A stretch of DNA of 64,000 nt from Benincasa hispida (taxonomy: Eukaryota; Streptophyta; Magnoliopsida; Cucurbitales; Cucurbitaceae). Shown here piece after piece: positions 47,969-59,000 of this stretch; the stretch's first letter is position 1; each line of letters begins with the position of its first letter. The notes under the pieces are model-generated. The model ran no database searches, was not told the DNA's origin, and saw only the letters and a list, made by a program, of their open reading frames with translations. The translations under genes were made by a program, and so were the position numbers. The stretch covers positions 55,753,422 to 55,817,421 of the forward strand of contig NC_052351.1 in NCBI RefSeq assembly GCF_009727055.1. Reading direction: 5' to 3'.

Positions 47969-48900
47969 CCATCATATGAATCATGTCTTGAGGGTAAAAT
48001 GATTAAAAGATTTTTTTTTTTTTTTTGGGAAAAGGTTTTAGAGTCAAATAACCCTTAGAGCTCGTACATTCAGACCTTTATGATCCTATGAATGTTAGAC
48101 CTGGAGGAGGGTATGAATATTTCATCAGTTTTGTTGATGACATTCAAGGTATGGGCATATTTACCTAATTCATCAAAAGTCCGAAAAATTTGAAAAATTC
48201 AAAGAATATAAGGTTGAGGTTAAGAACCAATTAGGTAAAAGTTTAAAACACTTCGATTAGATTAAGGTGGTGAGTATATTGACTTGGAATTTCAAAACTA
48301 TTTTATAGAACATGGAATCCAGTCATAACTCACAGCCCCTGGCAAACCTCAACAAAATGGTGTGGCAAAAAGGAGAAACAGAACCTTGTTGGACATGGTT
48401 TGTTCCATGATGAGTTATGTTCAATTACCAAATTTTTTCTGGGAATACGCAGTTGAAACTACAGTGTACATTTTGAACATGGTTCCCTCGAAAAGTGTTT
48501 ATGAAACATCTTACGAGCTCTGTAGAGGACGCAAAGGAAGTTTACATCACTTCAGAATCTGGGGTTGCCCAGCACATGTGTTGGTGCAAAATCCTAAGAA
48601 GTTGGGACGTCGTTCAAAAGTATGCCTATTTGTAGGCTACCCTAAAAAAACAAAAGGTGGTAACTTTTACGATCCTCAGGAAGATAAAGTATTTGTGTCG
48701 ACAAATGCAACTTTCTTGGAGAAGGACCACATGAAGAATCATCAACCTCGCTGTAAGCTAGTAATAGAAGAAATGTCCAGAGAAACGACAAATCCATCAA
48801 CAAGAGTTGTTGGTGATACTAGTACTTCACATCCTTCTCAAGAGTTGAGAATGCCTCGACGTAGTGGGAGGATAGTGCAACAGCCTGTACATGGGTTTAA
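47969..48900 (+). pseudogene. Copia B integrase
   Basis: 47969-48361 is frame-broken: a poly-T run at 48010-48025, shifted YFISFVDD-like and GGEYIDLEF readings, with the first catalytic Asp in a damaged stretch. From 48362 a 180-codon frame is open: RRNRTLLDMVCSMMSY (region of the catalytic Glu), PSKSVYETSYELC, CLFVGYPKKTKGG and the Ser/Thr-rich linker into RT. Confidence 0.85.
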
Positions 48901-49925
48901 TTGAAACTCAAGTCATCATACTAGGTGATGGCTTAAATGATCCATTAACTTTCAAACAAGCAATGAATGATGTGGACAAAGACCAATGGATTAAATCCAT
49001 GGACCTTGAAATGGAGTCTATGTACTTCAACTTTGTCTGGGATCATATAGATCAACCTGAAGGGGTAAAACCCATCGGATGCAAATGGATCTGCAAAAGA
49101 AAAGGAGACCAAGCTAGTAAGGTACACACGTACAAAGCAAGACTTGTGGCAAAAGGGTTTACCCAAAGAGAGGAGGTAGACTATGAAAAAACTTTCTCTC
49201 CGGTTGCCATGATAAAGTCGATAAGAATATTCTTGTCCATTGTTGCATTTTATAATTATGAAATATGGAAAATGGATGTCAAGATAACCTTTCTTAATGG
49301 CTATCTTGAAGAGAGTATCTACATGTCTCAACCAGAAGGGTTTATTGAACAAGGTCAAGAGCAAAAAGTTTACAAGCTTAATCGATCCATTTATGGGTTG
49401 AAACAAGCATCTAGATCCTGGAATATGAGATTTAAAAATGCAATCAAATATTATGGCTTTGAAAAAAATGTTGACGAACCTTGTGTTTACAAGAAAATCA
49501 TTAACAAAATTGTCACTTTTCTCGTGTTGTATGTTGATGATATTCTACTCATAGGAAATGAAGTAGAATTTCTAACTGACGTTAAGAGATTGTTGGCTAC
49601 CCAATTCCAAATGAAAGATTTGGGAGAAACACACTATGTTATTGGGATTCAAATAATTCAAAACCGCAAGAACAAAACTTTAGCATTATCTCAAGCATCT
49701 TATATAGACAAGATGTTATCTAGATATAAAATGCAAAATTCCAAGAAAGGAATGTTGCCTTTCAGAAATGGAATTCATCTGTCTAAGGAACAAAGTCCTA
49801 AGACACCTCAAGATGTTGAGGTTATGAAACGAATTTCATATGCATCAGTAGTAGGGAGTTTAATGTACCATGTTATGTACTCGTCCCGATATATGCTATG
49901 CTTATGTATGGTACTAAGGATCTGA
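48891..49925 (+). pseudogene. Copia B reverse transcriptase, largely intact
   Basis: A 344-codon open frame covers most of copia RT: LTFKQAMNDVDKDQWIKSMD at the start, [46 protein letters not shown] and the catalytic box VLYVDDILLIGN. It continues to VVGSLMYHVMY, where an internal deletion of about 100 bases near 49895 joins to the RNase H entry (YGTKDLI-type bases out of frame). The RT fold itself looks complete, but it is not connected in frame to gag or integrase. Confidence 0.88.
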
Positions 49926-49952
49926 TCCTTACGAAATACACTGATTCTGACT

Positions 49953-50626
49953 GCGGTTATGCCACGATGTCCTTAAAGCCTATATGCGATGGATAGACTC
50001 CTATAACCATGACATATTTGCTTATTTGAACATAATTTCATTTCTTTCTGAAAGAAAAAGGAATGGTTAATTACACAAAAGAAATCAGTTTTTTTTTTCA
50101 CGAGGTAGAACTAAAAATTCCTATTTATTACTGAATCGACCATAGACCAATTCCGTATACGTCAGGAGTCCATTGATGAGAAGGGGCTCACCTCATACGG
50201 CTCCTTGAGGGCTTTAAATAAATCTAAAGAGCGTATCAGGATTATTTATCTTGATATGTCTTTTTTGTAGAATACTATAGGATAAAAATCTATCGTGTAT
50301 CCCCGAATTAACCCAATAAAATTCTGTCTGTTCTTGTTCTAATATAATAATAAAGAAAAAGGTTACTTCTGAATTGATCTCATCCTTTAAAAAAAAAAAA
50401 ATCTTTGTTGAGTAATAACTTAATTCTTTACTAAAATACTATTTATTATAAATATCAATAACCCATCTCAGTCTCATAGAATACTTCTCTCGTAGAATAC
50501 TGATAATTCTAGTCCGCCAATTTCATTTAAGACGCAAAATTTTAATGCTTTTCATTTTTATTATCTTCACTTCAATCATTGATAAGAACTAAAAGTCAAG
50601 GTTAATTCAAATTAATCACTTTGACT
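49953..50626. other. Organelle-like DNA insertion in copia B RNase H
   Basis: Comparison with copia A shows that RNase H sequence stops at about 49952 and resumes at about 50627. The 674-base insert is flanked by TGACT on both sides (49948-49952, 50622-50626). On the minus strand it contains GGAGCCGTATGAGGTGAG, resembling a conserved segment of plant organellar group II introns. Composition and style suggest plastid DNA; the specific source was not identified. It has no LTR edges. Confidence 0.45.
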
Positions 50627-51030
50627 AGATCGATATTGATTCAAGGAAATCAACTTCTGGGTCAATATTCACTCTAAATGGAGGAGTAGTAGTGTAGAGA
50701 AGTATCAAGCAAAGTTGTATTGCTAACTCCACAATGGAAGCTGAGTATGTAGCTGCAAGTGAAATAGCAAAAGAAGCAGTATGGCTCATAAAATTTCTGA
50801 CTGATTTGGAAGTGGTTCCAAATATGCACCTGCCAGTCACCCTGTATTGTGATAATAGTAGAGCAGTTGCAAACTCAAAGGAACCTTGAAGCCATAAACC
50901 TGGAAAGCACATCGAGCGGAAGTGTCATCTCATTAGAAAGATTGTACACAGAGAAGATGTGATCATCATGTAGATAGCCTCACAAGATAGCTTAGCCGAT
51001 CGGCTAAAGTGTTCGAAGGTCACTTAGTAG
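50627..51030 (+). pseudogene. Copia B RNase H C-terminal part
   Basis: Frames resume with GSIFTLNGG-like reading, then NSTMEAEYVAAS (catalytic Glu region) and VTLYCDNSRAVANSKEP (catalytic Asp region), with stops at several codons. The family's closing HLVELGL-type end is visible near 51020-51040. A minus-strand open frame at 50625-50912 is a shadow. Confidence 0.8.
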
Positions 51031-51171
51031 AACTAGGTCTATAAGATACTTATCACTAGGGAAAGTGGGAGAAATTTATGGGTATGTGATGCCCTAGTTT
51101 ATTGTATTTATTCTCTCAATGTAACTCAACATTGTATATATTTGTATATATTATTCCACTGGAGTTTTAAT

Positions 51172-51185
51172 CCAAGTGGGAGTAT
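51172..51185 (+). promoter_or_regulatory. Polypurine tract of copia B
   Basis: AAGTGGGAGTAT lies immediately before the LTR start TGTTGG. A similar purine tract (GGGAAAGTGGGAGAAA) also occurs at about 51058-51074. Confidence 0.6.
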
Positions 51186-53188
51186 TGTTGGATTGTATGT
51201 CCTAAAACTCGCAATTTGTAAAGTTAAACATTTTATTATCAATAAAGATGTTATTCAACATTTCTTCAATAAAGTTGTTATTGAATCTTTAAATTGCATT
51301 CATAAAGTCTAAATCCAATAAACTAAGATCCATGGCTATTACATGAATACTTGAACTTTATATAAAGACATAAAAATGGATCAAGTTCGAGTATATAGCC
51401 AAAAATGGTCTATAGTATACGAATAAGGTTGGGTGCCTTATTCTGGTAATACTATTGGATGCGGCCTACTCTGTAGCAGTTACAAGTTGTTGTAAAGGTG
51501 CTACAAACGAAGTGATCCTGATTCGTTCATGTATTGACATGAGAAGTGGGGGCGTCCTATGCAATGAGTTTTCATAAGATCGGACCAAGAAATAAGTCAC
51601 TCTTACTTTTTAACGTTGTTTACTGTTTAAGACTGACTATTTCGCTTAGATGACCTAGGTAACTCGATCTTAATCCTGAGCTAACTATGAACTCCTATTT
51701 ATTCAGGATTATCCTTAGATTTTCATAGGTGAGGGTTGGCTCAACAGCGCCGGCTCAATAGACCTCCCATTTTAGGGGTAAGATTGGGTATATAGCTGGG
51801 GACATAGGGTGCAATAAGAAGTTCACGTCTACCCAATTTAGGGATAAAAGAAAGGTTTTTCTCTTAAGTACTGAATCCAGGTCTTGAACAAGAGGCCCCA
51901 CCCTCTCATTGGTCCGAGAGGGATCCAGATTAGTGATTGGATCACAAACCAATTATTCATTAGAGGGTCAATGGAACTTAAGGAGCAAGATGTAATATCC
52001 TAGGTAAAACAACATATTGACCCAGCCGTTATTACGAATAACCTGTAAAGGGTCGACTTATTGGTTATGGCTAAATCATGTGGACACAAATATATCTACA
52101 GTGAAAATAGTGCAACTATGAGCTATAGTGGTGTGACTTGATAGTTAACGAATACTGATTAGTTTGGTCTAAAGTGTTTTAGCAAGTTAATCTTAAATCG
52201 TTGGAGCTCATGATTTGTAGGTCCATAAGGTTCCTCTACTAGCTCGTAATCATGAACGCCTTGAATTATTAAATTGAGTGAATTTGGAATGTTATCAATT
52301 TGAATTGTTCAAATTGAATTTCAATTTGAAATGTTCAAATTGGAATTAAGATTAGAATTTGAATAAGTTCTAATTCAAATTAGGGTTTGTATAATTATAT
52401 TCGATATAATTAACGTTTAATTTGATTAAACGAAATTAAAGAGTTTATAATATTTAAATATTAATTACATGAATGAGATTTATGTCTAAAATTAGGTGTG
52501 TGATTCATTTAATATTTGATATTAAATTATCTAATTAATTAAATTTGGTTAATTAATTAATTTCCAATTTTAAATACAATTTAAGAAATTAGATTTTATA
52601 ATTTTAGATTTGATTAATTATGAATTAATTAAATATTTTTTTAATTAATAGAATTAATTGGAAAAGAAATAAATTGGAAATAAGAAAAATGGAGGTTGAG
52701 TGGGTTTTTCCCACAAAAACATCAAGTATGAGGTGTTTTTCTTCTAAACACACACAAATCCCACCATGTTGTTGAAGTAGTTGCTGGCAATCTTGTTACT
52801 AGTGAGTGCCTGCATGGTGAAGAATAATAAAACCTTCAAAATTGAAAGAAGAAAAAGAGGAGAAAGCTGAGCAAATGGTTTTCTGTACACTTCTTCTTCT
52901 CTCTCTCAAAACCCAGAAAAATACTTCACAAATTCACTCAAATTCGAGTTCCACCACTCAAATTCAAGGCTAAGAATAGTAGAGAAGATCTCTTGGTGGT
53001 TCACTGATGATTTGGAGTTGAATTCACGTGAAGAGCAGCCTAGATTTGGGAGAATTCATCCAAGGTATGTTGAACTTGAAACCCTCTTCAGTTTTGCTGT
53101 TGAAGCATGCTTTTAGAACTCAAATTAAATTTAATTAGAGTGCTTATTGATTCTGTTTGCTTCCATTGCATGCTTGTATATCCTATCA
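51186..53188 (+). mobile_element. Copia B 3' LTR (2003 bp)
   Basis: Uninterrupted LTR, TGTTGGATTG to TCCTATCA, followed by the target-site duplication ATAAA. It provides the reference that proves the insertions and the 190-base replacement in the 5' LTR. Confidence 0.93.
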
Positions 53189-54629
53189 ATAAATACTTAG
53201 CATGCATCAGGCCACCTATATATCCTTTATCATAATCGCAATCACTTAACTCATGAAAGATTACCATAATGTCCTCAATCATCATGTCATAAATGTCAGT
53301 CAAAATAGTCCATAACATTAAATAAAATAGTCTTTTCATCATCATATAGTTGGAACTGCTGGTTCGAATGCAAACCAGTAGTAAGACACTTACCTCGGAT
53401 TGAAATTTAAAAATTAATCCAAGTAATCAATCTCCAACGGAAACTTGAATTAATATCCCTAACACAAAATCACAACATTCAATTTCATCCCAAATACCTA
53501 AAGTTTATATCAACCAATTCAAATTCATTCTAAAACTCTCCAATAACTTACCAAATGCTTAGTTTGCTCTAAATCTATTTCAAACTTTCACTCAAATATT
53601 CAAATATACACGTAAACCATTATTTAGGATTTAAAATCCAATTCCAACATTTATAGCTAATCCGAACAGTTTCATAATCTTAAGACTCATCAAAATACCC
53701 GCCACAATGATACGAATCTTGTTGGACAGTACACTATCGACTTTCAAAAACTTGAATCAATGCTCCAAACCTTAGGATAAATCAATTTTAGTCCAGAAAT
53801 TCGGTGCGTACTAAATAACTAATCAAGAAATCCAAAGAAAACCCATCAACAACTCATCAAATAAAAATCCAACGAGTAGCGGTGATCAGCAGACGCACAA
53901 CAGTGAACGGTGGTGGACACACAATAGCGAGTGGGGCAAACAAGAGCCAAAGACATCTGGCGGCACGTGGCTAGAAATGTGAACCGACGCTTGGGCGTCA
54001 GACAACGGTTGGAGCGCATCTGGGTTGAGTGGATCAAACGACTAGACAGGTGGCGCGGTGCGATCTGACAGGGGGGATGGCAACGTGGCTCGGGATGTCA
54101 ATGCGAGGAGGCTGACAGATGGAGCGACGCGTGGCTATGAGTTGGAGACGGTAGTTGAATGAATCTCGACGAAAAAGGCTGAATGTCTATCCTTACGCGT
54201 AAATGAGGGAGAGAGAGAAAAATAAATTTTTTTTTTTTTTTTTCTAAGTCAAATGAAACCCTAACTCTCATGTACATATAATTATTTTCCATCCTTTTCC
54301 TCCTTTAATTCCAAATCTTTTTTCTCTCTTTAATTCCAAATTCTTTTTCCCTCTTAAATTCCAAATTTCCTTTTCTAATTAATCTTAATTAAATTTAAAC
54401 CAATATCCCAAATCTTTTCCAAAGTCTTCCATCTCTTAATAAAAATTGCATCATCCAATTATAATAATCCAACTTTGGCCATAAGCGAAATGTAACTCCA
54501 GTTAAATCAAAGATATAATTGAACTGAGATTAATTTAGCATATTAATTAGATCTTGAATTCCAAAACCATCTATCCAAACAATTTGAAGATAAATTAATG
54601 AAAATTACATAAAAATTCAGGGTGCTACA
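53189..54629 (-). mobile_element. Antisense gypsy LTR G3, right piece
   Basis: On the minus strand it begins TGTAGCACCC at 54629. It passes a long T/A run (54226-54243) with GC-rich sequence beyond it (53870-54180), as in the G1 LTR at 7740-7870. It reaches the copia B insertion at 53193. The adjoining 5S-like remnant starts directly at 54630. Confidence 0.65.
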
Positions 54630-54960
54630 TAAGATCACATCCGAATAAGAGGGATCCTAAGAATATGAAAGTATAATTAAAAAATGCTTAAAAGAAATGA
54701 TAGTTACTATCTTTATCAATAAGGTACACCTTTTACGGTGGCATAGGAACTCCAATGTTAAACCTACTTAGCTTGGAGGAATACTATATTGGGTGGCCTA
54801 GGAATTTTTCAAGGATGCATGTGAGTAAGGACAAAACATGCTGAAAAGACCTATGTTGGTTTGTGGAGACAGCTTTGCCAAGTCGTAGGGGATCCAAGAA
54901 AATATCATGGCCAACAAGGAGCGTTACACTTAAACCATATCCACTTTAGATAGGTCGTCA
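54630..54960 (+). repeat. 5S-rRNA-like remnant, copy 3 (Cassandra-type candidate)
   Basis: This is the best copy. 54743-54820 reads GGAACTCCAATGTTAAACC, TACTTAGCTTGGAGGAATAC, TATATTGGGTGGCCTAGGAA and AAGGATGCATG, in the order of plant 5S rRNA box A, intermediate element, box C and 3' stem. The 5' flank matches copies 1 and 2 (reverse orientation). Too diverged to be an active 5S gene. Confidence 0.6.
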
Positions 54961-55800
54961 ACTCCTTTCACATGGGAGAGAATGAAATCCAAGTTAAATA
55001 CGAGTTAGATAGGTTTCAAAAACACTAATAGATAGAAAGTTTAGAATAGTGTTTTCTTAATGTTATAGTATGTGATATATGTTGTAATGTCCAGTATATT
55101 AAAAATTTTAAATTATCATCTACATCGCTAAATTATTGTTTTATTAACCTATTTCAACATTTGAACATGCCAACACTTGGATTCTACCTTGACACATGAA
55201 ATTCTAACGACCCGTTATCAAAATCTAATCCACCAACCCACAAAATTTATTTCTTCCCAGTTGGCACATGCACACACATCTAAATATATTAATAAAAGAA
55301 ATCATGACTCATTTGTTTATTAACAAACTTTATTAAATATTTTCGTGGAATGATCATACATTTAAGAATCAATTGATAACTTGAAAAATGATATGAAAGA
55401 ATGTTGACCCAAACTACAAGTTTAGTCCTAATTTTTAAAGTTCTAATCAGTTCCAAAATTTTGAAAGGTATTTAATAAGTTTCAATTTTGTTTCTAATAG
55501 ATCCTTAAATTTTAAAAATGTCTAGTATATCCTTGAATTTTTTATTATATATTTAATAGATTCCTAACATATTAAAAAATATTAAAATTTAACTCATATT
55601 ATTAGATAAAAAAATTTAGATTTTGTGATTTGAATATTAAACTTTCAATTTAAATGTCAATAGATCAAGAATTTATTAAACATAAATTTGAAAAACTAGA
55701 TACCCATTAAACAAGAATTTGAATTGTTAATGAACAAAGAGCAATGGGATAAACCATACCTAGCTAAGATGTTGCATATATAACCAAATTAAATATATTA
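54961..55800. other. Intergenic, AT-rich, no gene seen
   Basis: No coding region. 55410-55720 repeats phrases such as 'TCTAATAGATCCTTAAATTTTAAAAATGTC' in short variants and resembles 2160-2420. It is probably an eroded dispersed repeat. Confidence 0.55.
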
Positions 55801-55807
55801 CAAACAA

Positions 55808-55813
55808 TTTATT
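55808..55813 (-). terminator. Candidate poly(A) signal of FAX1
   Basis: AATAAA on the minus strand, about 270 bases after the FAX1 stop codon, followed by TTGTTTGTAATATA. Its position fits a 3' UTR of normal plant length. No transcript is available to confirm. Confidence 0.4.
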
Positions 55814-56084
55814 TCTACAAATTGCATAAATACATAGCTCAAAGCCATTGCGTTCAAAAACAAAATCCAAGCACCCATTGCCTTCAAGTAACATACTCTT
55901 CATGGATTCTACACCAAGCTCCTTCACAGATAATTACTCAAAGTACATTTTTCCCACCTCCTAAGCTTAAGACCTTCCCACACAACCCCCCCGCCCCCCC
56001 AACCTAACTCGGCAGGCTACATCATAAAGTAAAGTCTGTTTCTAAGTGTAATCAAACTCTGTAGGATTTGAATTCTTACATTCA

Positions 56085-59000
56085 TTAAGCAGCAGATGGA
56101 GAAGGCTTCAATTTTTTCGGTGGCGGATTTCCCCCAGAAATTACCACATATAAGTAGAAGCAGAGCATTGCAGCACTGTGAGAAACAAACCAAAACAAAT
56201 TTGTGTTGGGCGAATTTGATTAATCTGAAGTATAATTAGCAAACGAAGATATGGAAGTTAAGACTATCCAAAAAAAATGTTTACCTGAGGGCAGCATAGA
56301 AGGCGGCTGGAAACACATTTTTGGTCTACAATCACGAAAATAGTATAATCATAAAACTATGGCAATGATATCTATTCATTCAGGTCAAATATTAATATAG
56401 GAAGGTGCATACCAATGAGTACGTCTGAAAACTATTCCAGAAAAATGAGGCCGTAAATACTGCAAGGAACACAGTCAAATAGGGAACTTAGGCATAACTT
56501 TTGCGTTTCGAGCAATTAAAACATGTTATATCAATATGAATATATATTTTTTTCTATTTTTTCCGTTTAAAGACAGAGAACTTTCATTGAGATGGAATAT
56601 AAGAATACACAGGAGTACATGAAAATATAACCCACCCAGAGAGACCAAACAACTAATTGTATAAAAATGTCTCCATTTCACAATAATATGACCATTTTTT
56701 CCGAGGGGAATAAGAAATAATACGCGTTATATTGCATGTCTGAAGCACATTTAAATGAGATGCAACTGACTTAAAAGAGACAGAATCAATTACCTGCTTG
56801 TCCTAGAATGAATGGCAAACTGGACTTTCCCTGCCTCCAGATTTTCAAACTTAAGGTGCTCAAGGCCAGCAAAGCACCTCCAGAGATCAAACTGCTCAAT
56901 GCAGACGGGTTTCTCGAGAAAATAAAGCTAATAAGGCCACCACTTAGAACAATTCCACCTATTACCGATTCATAATCAAACTTTAGGGGGAAGAACATGG
57001 CACCACTAGTTCGTATTCTTACAAAGTTGAATGTACTACAAAGGAAGAAAAATTTCTGAAGTTATTTTGATTTTCCCCTATTTAAAATCCTCTAATTTAA
57101 TATCATCCCATAGATAATAATAGAGAAAACACATAATTAAGTCCCTCATTTTTCTCTACATTTCATCAAAACAGAACAGAATATAAGGAAAGTTGACCAA
57201 AGCATCAAACAAGAACAAGAACTATTTAGGGCAATTTGAGACAGCCAACATCTCATATCAACACATACTCTCACAAAATCTCACACATGTCACGATTACA
57301 TCAGACCTGATATACATACACGCAGTCTATATGATAGGCCTCAGCTTTCAATTTATTTATCAACAACCAAGGGAGAGACCGAGAGCTTCCTACCTCTCTA
57401 AAACCTCTCAAAGAGAATGTTTATAAAATCAATTCCATCCCATACAATTCCCCTCCTTACTGTTTATATACTTCTTACCCACGGCCCCCATCCTTTCTAA
57501 CTAACATTTCCCTCCTACACACTCATCCCCTCTCTTCGCACGTTTTCTTACATACACTTTAGCAATATGGGGCCTATCATTACCCATTCCCCAAAAAGCC
57601 ACCTTGTCCTCAAGGTGGAAATCAGAAAATTGTTCATTGATAACCGAAGTCGGCTCTCAAGTAGCGTCGATTGGCAGACAGTTCTCCCATCGAATCAAAA
57701 CTTCTAGAGCCCCCTCATCAGTTGGAGAATTACGGAGAACCAAAACTTCAGCTGGTTGCAAAACATATGTCAAATCTGGTGCTAAATTGGGGGGCAGTGG
57801 CAGCACAGGCAGATTGTGGCCAATTGCTTTCCGCAACAAGGACACGTGAAAGACGAGGTGGATACTTGTACCTGATGGTAAAGCCAGGCAATAAGCAACT
57901 TTCCCCACTCGGGCAATGATCTTATAGGGACCGACAAATCTTGGCACCAGCTTTGGATTAGTATGACGCGCCAATGAAGTTTGCCTATAAGGTCTGAGCT
58001 TTAAATAAACCCATTCGCAGCATATTCAACCTCGCGTCTTTTGGTATTGGCGAACAGCACCATTCATCGTTGAGTTTTTTTGTAACGTTGCCTTCAACTT
58101 AGCCAATACCTCATCTTGTGCTTTTAATTGCTGATCCACTTCACTGACAGCACACATTCCCTGTTCATAACACAACACCGGAGGTAGGAGGCGGCCATAA
58201 AGAACTTCAAAAGGAGTGAAGCCAGTAGAAGTATGATATGAAATGTTATGACTAAATTCTGCGCATGGAATCCATTTTGCCCACTGTTTTGGTGTCCCCA
58301 TGACGAAACACCTCAGGTACGTTTCAAGACTCCGGTTGACAACTTCTGACTGCCCATCCGTTTGAGGGTGATACGCTGTGCTCCAGTGTAGTTGGGTTCC
58401 TAAAGCCATGTAAAAATACTATTTCTTTGAAAACAGCTGCAACCATAAGCGCCATAAAGGGGTGTTTAAGGATAACAAAATGTGCGTATTTTGAGAATCG
58501 ATCGACTACTACCATAATCGTGTCATAACCATCAAATTTTGGTAAACCCTCCACAAAGTCCATCGTAATATCCTCCCATACCCTATCAGAATTGGCAACG
58601 CTTGAAGGACACCAAGTGGGGCTAAAGTAAGATACTTAGCTTGTTGGCATACAGCACAGTCAGCCACAAATGCTCGTACACGAGCCTTCATACCTGGCCA
58701 ATATACCTCTATAGCTAGGCATTGATATGTCTTAAAAGCTACCTGATGGCCACCGATGGGGTTATTGTGGAACTCTGAAAGTAACAAGGGAATAGTAGGT
58801 GACATCGTTGGTAGTACCAAACGCCCTTTAAAATACGAGAGGTCGCCACCTCTCATGGAGTAACCAAGGGGAGTCAGTTGCCCATCTCGCAATGCTTGAC
58901 AAATCCCCTTTAACGTATCATCGACCTCAACCTACACACGAAAAACGGCCGTATTCAAACCCCCCAAGATGCCAAGGACTCCAAGCTCCATAGTTGTTGG

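Larger units (their letters stand above)
37173..53188 (+). mobile_element. Ty1/copia element B, whole span
   Basis: A perfect target-site duplication ATAAA lies at 37168-37172 and 53189-53193. It has two LTRs of about 2 kb, an initiator-Met primer site, gag/pre-integrase, integrase, RT and RNase H in copia order. Interruptions are solo LTR C (with solo LTR D inside it) in the 5' LTR, a solo Athila-like LTR (44732-46763), and an organelle-like piece in RNase H. It inserted into the antisense gypsy LTR G3. The gag, integrase and RNase H regions are broken and most of gag is missing. Confidence 0.93.

Noticed and set aside
48945..49406. 153-codon minus-strand frame
   Set aside because: Antisense shadow of the copia B reverse transcriptase.
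54746..54820. Functional 5S rRNA gene
   Set aside because: Too many changes in the control boxes and stems, and no T-run terminator at the proper place.
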